A stretch of 64,000 nt of DNA, taken from contig JAULSR010000010.1 in the NCBI GenBank assembly GCA_030512295.1, positions 496,001 to 560,000 on the forward strand. Reading direction: 5' to 3'. A program made the translations under genes and the position numbers. The notes beneath the pieces are model-generated. The model searched no databases. It had not been told where the DNA came from and saw only the letters and a list, made by a program, of their open reading frames with translations. This DNA is from Bombardia bombarda. Lineage: Eukaryota; Ascomycota; Sordariomycetes; Sordariales; Lasiosphaeriaceae. Positions 11,613-23,620 of this stretch are shown piece after piece. Positions within the stretch are counted from its first letter, which is position 1. Every line of letters begins with the position of its first letter.

Positions 11613-14532
11613 ATGGCCGCTCCCAACGATGGCTACGGCCAGTATCCGCCTCAGGAGTATGGCGAACAGCCCCAGGCTCCATACACTGACGACCCATCGC
11701 AGCCCTACGGCAACCCATCATCACCTCCCCCGCCTAGCGCCCTGGCCGCCGATCATGGCAGGAAAAAGAAGAGGGCATATGCCGCGGGCGCATTCGAGGT
11801 CGCCGCTGGCGCTAATGCTGCCGTAGGTGGCCAGTTGCCAGCAGGAGGCCAGTTCGGAGCTCCTCAGCCTGCCGTCCCTGCATATGGAGGCTACCCCCAG
11901 CAAGACGTACAGCAGCCCGCCCCCTACGGCCTCCCACAGCTGGGCGCTGCTCCCGTCGTCGGCGGCTACCAGGCTCCCGAGCCCTACTATCCCTCGGCTG
12001 GAGGAGTTCCACCCCCGGCAGTCGGAGCCGCGGGAGGGCCTGGTGTTGCTGGCCTCTCTGCTGGCTTCGCGGGGATGAATCTTGAAGGGGCCGGCGCGCA
12101 ACAGCAGCTGGCGCAGCAGCAGCAAGTTCCAGCCCAGGCCAGAGTCGGGCCCCTGAACCAGCTCTATCCTACCGATCTGATCAACCAGCCCTTCAACGTA
12201 TCCGAGTTGGATCTTCCGCCCCCGCCTATCATCCTGCCGCCCAACGTAAGTTATGCTCGTTTCGTTTGCCTCTTGGTTCTGCCCCCTGCTGACTGGTAGC
12301 TTGCAGTCCAGTGTCACCCCTTCTCCAGATGCGAACTGCCCCTCGAAATACATTCGGTCCACCCTGAATGCTGTGCCTACGACGCACTCTCTCTTGAAGA
12401 AAAGCAAGCTGCCTTTCGCGCTTGTTATCCAGCCCTATGGAGCTCTGCATGACCTCGACGACCCGGTTCCCGTTGTCAAGGATCAGGTTATCTCACGTTG
12501 CCGGAGATGTCGCTCTTATATCAACCCCTTTGTCGTCTTCCTGGATCATGGTCACAGATGGCGTTGCAACATGTGCAACCTCACCAACGATGTCCCCCAG
12601 GCGTTTGACTGGGATGCTGCAGCCCAAAAGAGTGTGGACCGATGGCAACGACACGAGCTGAACCACGCCGTCGTCGAGTTTGTTGCGCCCCAAGAGTACA
12701 TGGTCCGACCTCCCCAGCCGCTGGTCTATCTCTTCCTGTTCGATGTCAGCTACACCGCTGTCTCGACCGGCCTACTGGCTACCAGCGCCCGCACTATTCT
12801 GGACAGCCTTAACAGGATACCGAATGCTGATCGACGCACTCGTCTTGGTTTCATCGCGGTCGATTCGAGCCTACACTACTTTGCTGTCCCCAAGGATAGC
12901 GACGAGATCGCCGAGACAAACATGCTCGTCGTCAGCGATCTGGACGAGCCTTTCCTCCCTGTTCCTCAGGAGCTGCTGGTTCCATTGACTGAAAGCCGGA
13001 CGAGCATCGAGACCTTCCTCACAAAGCTGCCAGAAATGTTTGTTAACAACCAAGACAATGGCTCCTGCATGGGTTCAGCTCTTAGGGCTGGTCACAAGCT
13101 TATTTCTCCCCTGGGCGGAAAGATTGTGGTCTTGAGCGCGTCTTTGCCCAACGTTGGGTACGGAAAGCTGGAGGTGAGAGAGGACAAGAAGCTGCTTGGC
13201 ACATCTAAGGAAAGCGGCCTGCTCCAGACGGCCAGCAGCTTTTACAAGAGCTTCGCCGTCGAGTGCTCCAAGAACCAGGTGTCGATCGACATGTTTCTGT
13301 TCTCGGGCCAGTACCAAGATGTTGCGTCTTTGAGCAACCTCCCAAGGTACACTGGCGGTCAGACTTGGTTCTACCCAGGGTGGAACGCCGGCCGGGCCGA
13401 GGACGCCATCAAGTTCGCCTCCGAGTTTAGCGATTATCTCTCATCAGAAATCGGCCTCGAGGCCGTTCTCCGTGTCCGAGCCACGACCGGGCTGCGTATG
13501 AGCACCTTCTACGGCAACTTTTTTAACCGAAGCTCCGACCTGTGCGCATTCCCAGCGTTCCCTCGTGACCAGTGCTACGTGGTTGAGGTTGCTATAGACG
13601 AAAACCTGAACAAGGGCATCGTCTGCATGCAGGCGGCTGTGCTGCACACCACCTGCAACGGAGAGCGCCGCATCCGCGTCATGACGCTCGCCCTGCCGAC
13701 GACGGCCAACCTCGCCGACGTCTACGCCTCGGCGGATCAGTGCGCCATCACGACGTATTTCAGCCACAAGGCTGTTGAAAGAGCCCTTAGCAACGGCCTG
13801 GAGTCAGCCAGAGACCTGCTGCAGAGCAAGCTTACGGAGCTGTTACAGACGTTCAGGAAGGAGCTCGCGGGAGGGAGCATGGGCGGTGGGCTGCAGTTCC
13901 CGTCTAATCTTCGCGGCCTGCCGGTCTTGTTCCTGGGGTTGATAAAGAATGTTGGTCTGAGGAAGTCGGCACAGATTCCTTCGGATCTGAGATCGGCGGC
14001 CCTCTGCCAGCTGTCGACACTGCCGCTGCCGCTCTTGATGCAGTACATTTACCCGCGGCTGTACTCACTGCATGACATGCCCGTCAACGCGGGCATCCCG
14101 GACCCCGAGACGAGCCAGATTGCGCTCCCGCCTCCGCTCAACCTCTCGTCGGAGAGGTTTGTTCCCTACGGACTGTACCTGATTGACGACGGGCAGACGC
14201 AGTTCCTGTGGGTGGGGCGCGACACGGTGCCGCAGCTGCTCGTAGACGTGTTTGGGGTAGAGGAGCGCACGCAGCTGCACGTGGGCAAGGGCATGGTGCC
14301 GGAGCTGGACAATGACTTCAACGAGCGAGTGCGGGCGGTAATCCAGAAGAGCCGCGACTACAAGTCGAGGGGCGTGGGTAGCATCATTGTGCCGCACCTG
14401 TACATTGTGCGGGAGGAGGGGGAGCCGGCGCTGAAGCTGTGGGCGCAGACGCTGCTGATGGAGGACAGGGCGGACCAGGGGATGAGCTTCCAGCAGTGGA
14501 TGGGGACGTTGAGGGAGAAGGTTAGTGGCTGA
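11613..14532 (+). CDS. SEC24: COPII coat protein Sec24, two exons
   Basis: Cargo-binding subunit of the inner COPII coat; with Sec23 it buds vesicles from the endoplasmic reticulum toward the Golgi. Exons 11613-12245 and 12307-14532, joined across a GTAAGT...TTGCAG intron, give 952 residues, normal for the family. The order is: a Pro/Gln/Gly/Ala-rich disordered N-terminus (about 210 residues), a zinc finger with C276-x2-C279 and C298-x2-C301, the trunk domain (from about residue 330), beta-barrel and helical domains, and a C-terminal gelsolin-like domain (YLIDDGQTQFLWVG). The start was chosen as the first ATG after the promoter and lies in typical fungal context. Nothing in the sequence suggests a defect. 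It is flanked upstream by the GlnRS pseudogene and downstream by a 3.9-kb spacer. Confidence 0.97.
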
Positions 14533-14570
14533 TTGATTGATTTGAGTGATTGATTGCGATACCTTTTGAG

Positions 14571-14615
14571 CACAAAACAGCACAGCACAAAACAGCACAG
14601 CACAAAACAGCACAG
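14571..14615. repeat. 15-bp tandem repeat, three perfect copies
   Basis: Three identical 15-bp units (CACAAAACAGCACAG) follow the SEC24 stop codon by about 40 bp, probably within its 3' untranslated region. Confidence 0.95.
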
Positions 14616-14945
14616 CATATCACTTTTTCTCTTTTCTTTCTCTCTTGATTTGATGGCAATGGGGAGTTTTTTTTTTATTCCTTCCATCGTCAGAGATCTT
14701 GATTAGCGTTGTGTGTGAGAGTGTGTGCTAAAACTTGATGGTTATTAGGTTGTTCAATGACGAAAGCCGTGACTGGATCGTTTGGTTGCGCCTCTGGTAC
14801 TACTGTTGCTGCTGCTGTTGGGGTGGGTGATGGGGGTATTGCGGTTCCTTGGGATGATGGATTGGTGGATAGGTAGATACACTGCTTTGCATTGTATGCA
14901 TGCACGCACGAGAAGAAGAGAAAGGGGAAAGGGAGGGATGTGGAA

Positions 14946-14950
<5 letters not shown>

Positions 14951-15030
<80 letters not shown>
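14951..15030. repeat. (AG)40 microsatellite
   Basis: An 80-bp uninterrupted AG run. It is 3' of SEC24 and outside any recognised gene. The purity suggests high length polymorphism. Confidence 0.98.
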
Positions 15031-15037
<7 letters not shown>

Positions 15038-18000
15038 CGTGTGTGTATCCGTGTTGGGTGTATAGATTTTACGAGAACAGAGATTCTGAATGAGAAAACA
15101 GAGAGACAGAGTTTAAAAAATAACAATAATATCGCTCTTTTATTATTTTAGTTTGAACAACTGCTTTTTGGGGTTTATTTCGAAATATGTAGTAAGTGTT
15201 ATGATGGTGAACATTGGTGTTGTTTGAGTGCATTCTGTTATTCATCACCTTTGATCACCGTCTGCGTTCACCATCAACTTGACGCGAAATGGCCCGTGTG
15301 TTCGGTCTGGTTATCGCAATGCTATCACTTATCAAACTTATCAAAAGCCTCCCTCTTATCCGCCCCATGACATTCTAACGAACGGAGACAATGCAAGCGA
15401 GAAATGTGACTGGTTGAGAGAATTTCTATCTGACTGATGTGATTTGACCAAACCTATCATCTATATCACACTTTTGCGCACTTGGTCCGAGCAAATGGGA
15501 GAGGGTGTGTGACAGTGCTGGCTAGATGGCTTGCATGAAACACACACACATACACAGTATATATATGTACGAATGAATTAGGCGCCCGGCTGGCGACCGA
15601 CCGACCGACTGATGACTGGACAAGGAAAAAGGGGCAATGTTCACTCACACACGAGATATTTTATGTACCCATCGAAAGAAGCGCAGCGAGCAGTTCCACT
15701 CAGCGCTTGTGTGAAAGTATCTCAATCGCTAGCTTGTGTTTCACATCAATTGTAAACTAGACTAAGTAGACTCGACAGGTATGGGGGCGGAGGGGGGCTG
15801 TTCTTTTTATGATTTGATGAGGAGTAGAAACAAGCGCGCAACGCGGAGGTACACTACTTGTTAATGGTTTTGAAATCTATTTTTGAACCTAAACTGTCGG
15901 GCTGTTTTCTGTCGTATGTCTGTGCCTGCATCGGATCTCACCGTTTGCCGACCAGGTCCAGGTCCAGGGGGGCCGGCCGCCGCTCGGGAATGGGATGACG
16001 AGCCGTTGGCTGCGAGTGATGATGACCTGACTGAGCCTGCGAAGCGTTTATTGTATGTTGACGTGGAAAATAGAACTAGATTTGAGTAAGGTGCGGAATG
16101 GGGCGAGGATGAGAGGAGCCGCGGAGCTGTATGTATGTGTGTAATATCTAAAGTGAACGGCAGGCCGCCCCCATCTGGCTTCTGATGCTATTTTGTGAAA
16201 TGCGATGTCGGAAAACATATCGAAAAGAATATGCCTGAATGAGCTCGGTGATTCCAGGCTGGTAATATGGTAACCAGAACACCAACGTAGCTAATATTGG
16301 TGAGGCAAGTTGGCCAGCCAGTGATGTGTCTGATCTGACCGGCCAAGGCCAGCCAGACCAGACCGGAACGAAACGAGAAAACCGGTCTGTGGATCTGTAT
16401 GGAACGGATGGATCCTAAGACAGCCTGCCCCAACAAACAGCAAGGGGAAATACGAGACTAGTCCTTGCATGTTTGCTGCTGCCCTCGCCTAGATGGCTGG
16501 TGTTTGCTCGTTCACGGTGATGACGACCAGACAAGTACAGCACGAAAAGAGATCAAAGGCAGGCCATGCGGGGTTGAAGAGACGAATAAACCCCATATCT
16601 TGGAGACTGGATTAAACCAAAACGAGCGACGACGAGAAGAGGCAAGGGATCCTATCTGGGCATTGAAGAGCTCCCCCCATGAAGGCCAGCGTTTTGAACC
16701 CACCTCAGCTTGACGAAGCTCCAGGAACAGGCCTGTCCCAAGCTCCCAATCGAGCAAACCGCGTGCAACTGTGCTGCCGCTGCTGCGTGCCTGCCTCACG
16801 CCAACGAAGGCACATCTGCACCTGCCGCACCTGCTGCACCCGCTGCACACGCCTGCACCTCCGTGCTGACCCACCCCTCCTTTCGCGCCCTGCGCCCTGG
16901 CTTGGGCGCTCAGTCTGGGCACTGCAGCATCGGCAAGCATCGAGACCCCACCAAGGAGGTAACAGGTCCCGTCTCCTGCTCTTCTTTAGCTGCCACCTCT
17001 TTCCATCCATCCATTCATTCGTTGGATTGTCTTTCGCAACACATCTTCTCCTGAAAAGCACTCTCCTTTTTTTTTCCCTTTCATGTGCGATCATCGTAAC
17101 TAGCATTTCCGCACGGGTTTTATTTCATTTTCTGTGTGTCGTCTGTTCTCTTGCGCCAACGATTTGCGATTGCGATTTCAAACCGGCCCAATCCAGCAGG
17201 GTATTGATAACACTCGCATCGTGCATCTCGCATCCCGCAGGGCATCCCGCTCGAAGTCCCCTCTAGGTCGCTCGCTCGCAGCCCAAAGCGGGGCAACTTG
17301 TCGCGCGCCTGTCACAGAACTCTCAGGATCCTGCCCCTTTCCAGGCCGCGCTGTCCGTCGTCGCAAGAAAAGGTACGTGAGATATGTGAAGTGTGGTTGT
17401 CTTCTCACCGTGTTGTGTGTGCAACCATCAGGTCCTCTCATTTCCCATTTCCCAAAAGGCCCTCCTGGAGCAGATCATACAGGTACGCTGTGGCCGCCAA
17501 AAGACCAGGCAAAGACCCAGGCGCGGCGTCTGATCACCCCCTTCTTCTTCGAGGTTCCCCTCCATCATCCCCTCCTCGTCCTCATGCCCCCTAGCGCCGA
17601 CGTACCTAGCGGCCGTCCGACAGGTTCTGGACGCCGCACCGTTGTTCGTTACCGCGATTCGCTGGGCCCGCTCCCACACGCAATCCGCCAACCACCCAAC
17701 CCTCATCCACCTTAACCCCCCCGCACCTCCAAACTTGGTAGCATGGGCAGGCCATCGTCCAACACCTGATCACCATTTCTTGACGTCTGCTCCGGCTGGG
17801 TATCCGCAAGTCCACACTGCCGAGCCCTGTCCGCTCCTCCCTCGTCCTAGTCTTGCCCTGCCCGATATTCTGCGACGAACTTGTCCTGAGAGGTGCCAGT
17901 GACCACTCAGTTTAAGGTAGCCAACGAGCGCAACCGTCACACTGGACCAGATCCCTCACACATACATCACTTTAGCATATTTTTATTTTCTAATCTCGTG

Positions 18001-18468
18001 GCTCCAATGCTAGGGGTGCGCACCAGCTAACAAAGTACCTCCTTTGCCTTGCTATCAGAAGCACTCGCGCCCGTCCTCCGCCGCGTCGGAACTCACTCTC
18101 TTGCATACTACCAGAGACAAGTGCCAGAAATCCGGCACTCGCACTCGTTCGACCCAACAGCGCACGTCAGGCCTACGTCGCCGACCCCTAATAATACTAG
18201 AGCTCAGCCCAAGCTCAGGTGACCGTCACACATACACGGGCCGTCCTCCTTCCCCCCCAACCCACCACCAACACACGACGAGGTTGGCCTCTTCGGAATT
18301 CCCGAGCGCATAGACCAAGTGCTGTTATTATCGACGTCTTTCTGGTATAATTGATCGCTCGGTGCGTGACAGTGTATTCCTGTCATCGTTGCTCGACTGG
18401 TCCTCCAGTCCCCGATACCCCTTATTACCCCGCATCCCACCGCTCGTGAACCCCGCGATCGATCAGCC

Positions 18469-19758
18469 ATGAGCAACACCCAGAGCCGGGGCGGCGCTCG
18501 GAAGATCTCGTTCAATGTCAGCGAGCAGTATGACATTCAAGATGTCGTTGGCGAGGGTGCCTACGGAGTCGTGTGGTAAGTTTCGGTCGACCCGGCTTCA
18601 TGGTGACGACAAGGCGGCAGGCGCGTTGGGCTGACATCACACTGTAAACTGCAGCTCAGCAGTCCACAAGCCGTCTGGCCAAAAGGTCGCCATCAAGAAG
18701 ATCACTCCCTTCGACCACTCCATGTTCTGCTTGCGGACGTTGCGAGAGATGAAGCTGCTGCGATATTTCAACCACGAGAACATCATCTCCATCTTGGATA
18801 TCCAGAAGCCCCGCAGCTACGAGTCGTTCAACGAGGTCTATCTGATCCAGGTATGCGCATCAATTGGGCATTCGCCTGCTACTTTCTGTGCCTGCCATGT
18901 TTTGCATTAGCTAATATCAGGAATTAGGAACTCATGGAGACAGATATGCACCGCGTCATCCGTACCCAAGACCTTTCGGATGACCACTGCCAGTACTTCA
19001 TCTACCAGACGCTACGCGCCCTCAAGGCCATGCACTCGGCCAATGTCCTCCACCGTGACCTGAAACCATCCAACCTGCTGCTCAATGCCAACTGTGATCT
19101 GAAGGTTTGCGATTTTGGTCTGGCTCGCTCAGCCGCGTCACAGGAGGACAATTCGGGCTTCATGACCGAATATGTCGCCACGCGTTGGTATCGCGCTCCC
19201 GAGATCATGTTGACCTTTAAGGAGTACACAAAGGCCATCGACGTCTGGTCGGTAGGCTGCATTCTGGCTGAGATGCTGAGTGGAAAGCCGCTGTTTCCCG
19301 GCAAGGACTGTGCGTATCCCCTCCTGCGTGGTTGCAGTATAGTCATTCAATTCACACCGAGTCTCAACTGACAATGTACAGACCATCACCAGCTGACGCT
19401 GATCCTGGACGTGCTGGGAACGCCGACCATGGAGGACTACTACGGCATCAAGTCGCGCCGCGCGCGCGAGTACATCCGGTCGCTACCTTTCAAGAAGAAG
19501 GTGCCGTTCCGGACGCTTTTCCCTAAGACGTCCGACCTGGCGCTCGACCTGCTAGAAAAGCTGCTGGCCTTCAACCCGGTCAAGCGCATCACGGTGGAGG
19601 AGGCGCTCAAGCACCCGTACCTGGAGCCGTACCACGACCCCGACGACGAGCCGACGGCGCCGCCAATCCCCGAGGAGTTTTTCGACTTTGACAAGCACAA
19701 GGATAACCTGAGCAAGGAGCAGCTGAAGCAGCTGATCTACCAGGAAATCATGAGATAG
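18469..19758 (+). CDS. PMK1: Fus3/Kss1-type MAP kinase (Pmk1/Fmk1/mak-2 class), four exons
   Basis: Terminal serine/threonine kinase of the pheromone and invasive-growth pathway; in plant-associated fungi this class controls infection structures, and in others hyphal fusion and mating. Exons 18469-18575, 18655-18850, 18928-19309 and 19382-19758 join to 353 residues, the standard length. Visible are the Gly loop GEGAYG, the VAIKK lysine, the catalytic HRDLKPSN, DFG, the activation-loop TEY (T181-E182-Y183) and the common docking region near the C-terminus. The sequence agrees with my recollection of a nearly invariant family except for the first ~15 residues. The third intron uses a GTGCGT donor. 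The long upstream spacer suggests extensive transcriptional control, but no specific site was proven. Ortholog class is certain; the symbol follows the common fungal name. Confidence 0.97.
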
Positions 19759-21703
19759 GGAATCAAGGAGTTCTCGTGGATCGACTGGCTGGCGAAGGCG
19801 AGGGGGTTCATGACTGGTGGGGGCGATGGGGTTAAGAGAAGCAATAGCTGGTAGGGAGTAGCTTTCTTCTTGAGGCGTTGTGCTGCGGGGAGGGGGTGAG
19901 AGAGAGGCAGGCCTGCTCTGCTGGTAGAAGACGTGATTCTAGGATGGTTGGTGTGGCTGTTGTCAGTTGTGCTTGGAGATGATGGCTGTTGTGTTGCATG
20001 TGTCTGTGGAAAATGAAATGCGCAGCTAGCTGGCTGGGGATTTGATAAGGAAGAGATACAGTGGGGGTTGATAAATGAAGACGTAAATGGGTTGGAGATG
20101 AAGAAGAAAGGATTGGGCATGGTTGTCTCTTTTTTTGATCATCTCGTGTTTATGGTATGTGTGTGTCTGTGATGTGTATTTTGAGTTGGTAGTTTGGTAG
20201 TTTTCTGGTCTGTCTATTTGTTTTGCTTGATGGATGAATGGATGGATGGATAGTTTACAACATCTCATGAAGAAAGCTACACTGTTATCATCAGATCAGG
20301 TGGCTGGCTGGGTAACTAGTTACCTTAGGTGAAGACACCTACTTTACTTTCTATCTACTGACCTACTTAAGTTCGTGGGATCGTTTCTGTTTGGATGTCC
20401 TCTCTGCCTGGTGTGTGTGTATGTAGTAGCTCGTTGTGCTGGTTAGTTCCGTTTGAAGGTAAGGCTGAGGGTAAGTAGTAAATAATCAAGCATAAACATA
20501 AAGAACAGTTCAAAAGTACTATTACGCTGGCATCGGCCGTGATAAGATGAGGTAAGAGGATTATCAGTAAGACTTTTATTTTCTTCCTCCCCGTCGTACC
20601 TTTAACCCTAGGTGCGTAGGTAAGTGGTTATTAGAGCATGGTTTTCCTGAGTAGATTTGATTAATAGCTTAAGCAAGGCCCCCCCGTGTTGGTGGTTTTG
20701 GGTTTTGGTTAACAGGTTATCCTTACCATGGTCTTACCGTGGGGTGATGAACAGGGAAAATTGCTACGGATGAATAATTACCTGGTGGGAAACATGGAAT
20801 AGGAGTGGTTATATCACCATCACTACGGGCTTGATCAAAAAATCCATCGAAATTACAAAAGCTCGTCGTGTTGACTGTCTTGTCTTCGCCCCCATGTCGT
20901 CTGCTGCTGGTTTAAATACATGAGAACAAGAGTAAATTTACTCTTTCTTGTCCCTTTTATCTGAAAGGAATTAGGTACAGATCACACCGTTGAGCTAACA
21001 AGAACAGAATAAGAAAAAGAACAAGGCAAGAGAGAATAGTACCAGAGTATAACTTCAAAACCGATGAGTGAAGATAGTGCTATAAAACAAGCTGGGCTTT
21101 GACAGCCACGTGTCTGAATACTATGTGCTCACACCATACATACCCCCTTTTCTTTGCCTCTTTCACGTTACCTTACTATATTTGTGATCATGACCCGCCA
21201 TGAACACGAGCGAATTTCAACAGACAGAACCTCCTCAAGTCTTGGGAGTCGTAGCAGATCGCACTGGCTCTTACAAGAAAGGCCAATTCATTGGCTTACC
21301 TGTTTCGCCCCTGCCTAGACTATATGAAAAGCAGAGTCCCTTCCACCCACTCAAACAAAGTAAGCTGGAACGGCAGACAGGAAAATGGCCCAGTACTGGT
21401 TCGTCAATTCTGCATTGCGATAACATAAGAAGACGATATCATAACTCGCCTCTAGCAAACCGATGGATATACATCACAAGTTGCTCCAAGCCCCTTTCCC
21501 TCACGTAGGTAACGTAGCCAAGCACCACCCTCCCGCTGCCAGCCATGCGAGAATATATAATATATGATAAACCAGCGTCATCTCATGCAACCATCTCATC
21601 ATCCCCTCCCCCCTCCTGCCAATTCGAGCCCATTTACCAATAAAGCAGCAGAGCAGAGCAGGTTATTTGTTTGTGTATCAATATCGCTCATCATTCGTCC
21701 CTC

Positions 21704-21710
<7 letters not shown>
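19759..21710. other. Convergent intergenic region between the MAP kinase and OXR1
   Basis: Both flanking genes end here, so this 2-kb stretch holds two 3' regions. It is AT-richer than the exons, with many short direct words such as ATGGATGG near 20230. No coding signal was found. Confidence 0.6.
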
Positions 21711-21738
<28 letters not shown>

Positions 21739-23047
21739 CCATCCTTAATAAATCCCCCACCATCCCCCGCCCCAACAACCCACACCTCGACCCCCAGTAT
21801 TCCAAACTTCTCGCCCTCGTCGCTCAGCCGCTCGTTCCCAAATGTCAGACACGTCGAGCTGATGCCCCGCTCGAGCCCGTCGTCCAGCCACAGGCCGTAC
21901 CTACCATCACCGGCGCCGACACTGAGGAAGTGCGCCTCGCACAGCATATAGTACTCGTTGACGCCGCTGTAGGGGAACGCCTTGAAGCGGATCGAGGGCG
22001 AGGCTGGGGGGTGCGGGTGCGCCGTTGTGGCGGTAGTTGACGAGGGTTGGGGTAGTAGCGTGTGGGTGGGGGATAGGAGGGATGCTTGGTTGGCGGTTTG
22101 GGGCGTGATGCCGGCCGAGGCGATGGTTGTGGTGCGGGATGTGAGGTGGGTGGTGTCGGCGGATGGCGGGGGCGGGAGGGAGGCCATGAAGGAAGCGTGC
22201 CAGAGGAAGCACTCGCCTGTGCCGAAGTATTTGGGGTGGGGGCGGGGATAGTCGGAGAGGTATGCGCCGAAGATCTTGGGGTTGGCAGGTTATGGTTAGT
22301 TCAGTGTGTTTGTCTGGGTTGTTTACTAGACATTTGTTTTGTTTTTTTTGCGACAGAGAGAGAGAAAGATCGTTGAGGAGAAAAAGAAGCCGCTCAACTC
22401 ACCCCGCCCTCGTGGTCCTTGACGACCAGCACAAAACCAACCCGCCTCCCCCTGTAGGCAGCGCACTTCTCATATAGCGTGGCCAGGCTGGCACCGTCCT
22501 GGTCCAGGCTGTACACCAAGTTCCACTCGTCCACGATGCTCAGGCGCGTGGGTACCATGATGCGAATCTCCTCAGCAATAGCCGGGGTCAGCAGCCTGGC
22601 GCCCTCGGGTGTGTCCTCGGCAAAGCCGTTCAGCTGTAGGGGCTCCAGCGGCGGGGGGCGCATGGGCGACGGGGTGCGGTGCACGCGGGGCGGCGTGAAA
22701 ACGCCGTCGATGCCGTTGTTGCGCATGATGAGGTCGTCGCTGTCGTCGGCAGGGAATGTGTGGGCGTGGTGGAGGGAGGAGCTGAGACTCGAGGGCGTCG
22801 AGGAGGATGTCGGCGGGAGATGCTGTGATGTGTCGGACGAGAAGCGCCGGAAGAGGCCACCCCAGAGACTGGATACCGTCGATGGCAGGTATGTTGAGGA
22901 TCCGGCAGAGGCGGAGGCGGAGGCGGAAGCGGACAAGCCTGTCGGAGTAACGGCGCCGGATGATGGGGTCGAGTGCGAGGGCGAGGAGTCGGACTCGAAG
23001 GAGCGGGAGCGGAGAATTTGTTTGCGTTGAGAGGCGTAGTAGCTCAT
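21711..23047 (-). CDS. OXR1: TLDc-domain oxidation resistance protein (Oxr1), two exons
   Basis: TLDc proteins protect against oxidative stress, and yeast Oxr1 binds and disassembles the vacuolar V-ATPase. Exons 23047-22403 and 22274-21711, joined in phase across a GTGAGT intron, give 402 residues. The N-terminal 110 residues are Ser/Thr/Pro-rich with an (SA)n run and look disordered. The TLDc domain starts near LLTPAIAEEIR and contains WNLVYSLDQDGASL, YFGTGECFLW and the ending FGILGVEVW. A low-complexity insert rich in Thr/Pro/His interrupts the domain after the FLWHASF segment. The C-terminus is odd: after VVGAGDGGG the frame runs into a TG dinucleotide repeat, encoding alternating Val-Cys, and stops at a TGA made by the repeat edge. 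Family members usually end soon after VEVW. The start ATG is the first in the frame. Confidence 0.9.
21712..21738. repeat. (CA)n microsatellite inside the OXR1 3' coding end
   Basis: A 27-bp CA run on the + strand, read as TG on the minus strand. It encodes the last Val-Cys residues of the predicted OXR1 protein. Confidence 0.95.
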
Positions 23048-23620
23048 TGCTCTCGGATCTACCTACGTGGGTACGCAGACTGGTAGACTAGAGTACTAGC
23101 GGGTGGGGATGCTCGGTATAATGGTGAGCGCCACAGAAGACCAAAAGGTCGCGGACCCCAGGGCCGGAATACTAGTTCTACTTAGTATAATGGATGATGG
23201 CCTTGGTGGCCTGTCTTGGCTGCATCAATCGAGGTGGGTGGGCTGATGCGTACTCAGTCTGTTAACAGTACATGAGCTGACCACGAAAAGTCAATGGTTT
23301 CTCGCAATTTGGAGGATGCCATCAAGTCCAGTTAGCACACCATGTCGCCGTGATGATGTCGTCCTGTACAGATGGAGCTATGGGAGGGGTCGAGGGACGA
23401 CGACGTGTTAGACGTCTTGGTGGAGGTGGCCTGTTCAGTTGCGTCAGTGGTTGCATGTTGCAGGGAAGGGGGGCAACTGTCATCCGTGCCTGACAGGCAT
23501 TACCGGGATTAGCGCCTTGGCGTTGCCTAGTGTTAGTGCACCTCATCATCTCACGAGATATTTCCATCGAACCTCTTCCGATCACAATCATGCAACCACA
23601 TATAGATAGCCTTTCCCATC
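23048..23620. other. Spacer between tandem OXR1 and uroporphyrinogen-III synthase genes
   Basis: Promoter of OXR1 plus the 3' region of the upstream haem gene, both on the minus strand. An open frame continues from the haem gene to 23322, but its translation looks non-coding (see that entry). Confidence 0.55.

Larger units (their letters stand above)
14533..18468. other. Gene-free spacer between SEC24 and the MAP kinase
   Basis: No gene was recognised in 3.9 kb. The first half contains the SEC24 3' region and a long AG tract. From about 16.7 kb the + strand becomes C-rich and resembles a long promoter or 5' leader of the MAP kinase gene, with several short upstream ATGs. Candidate 5' untranslated introns cannot be fixed without transcript data. 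Confidence 0.55.

Noticed and set aside
14782..15151. Arg-Glu / Ser-Leu repeat proteins across the AG tract
   Set aside because: Any frame through a pure dinucleotide run is open; these are microsatellite artefacts.
23322..23620. C-terminal extension of uroporphyrinogen-III synthase
   Set aside because: The translation is compositionally unlike the enzyme and follows an eight-base homopolymer; the alternative end at 23621 gives the expected length.
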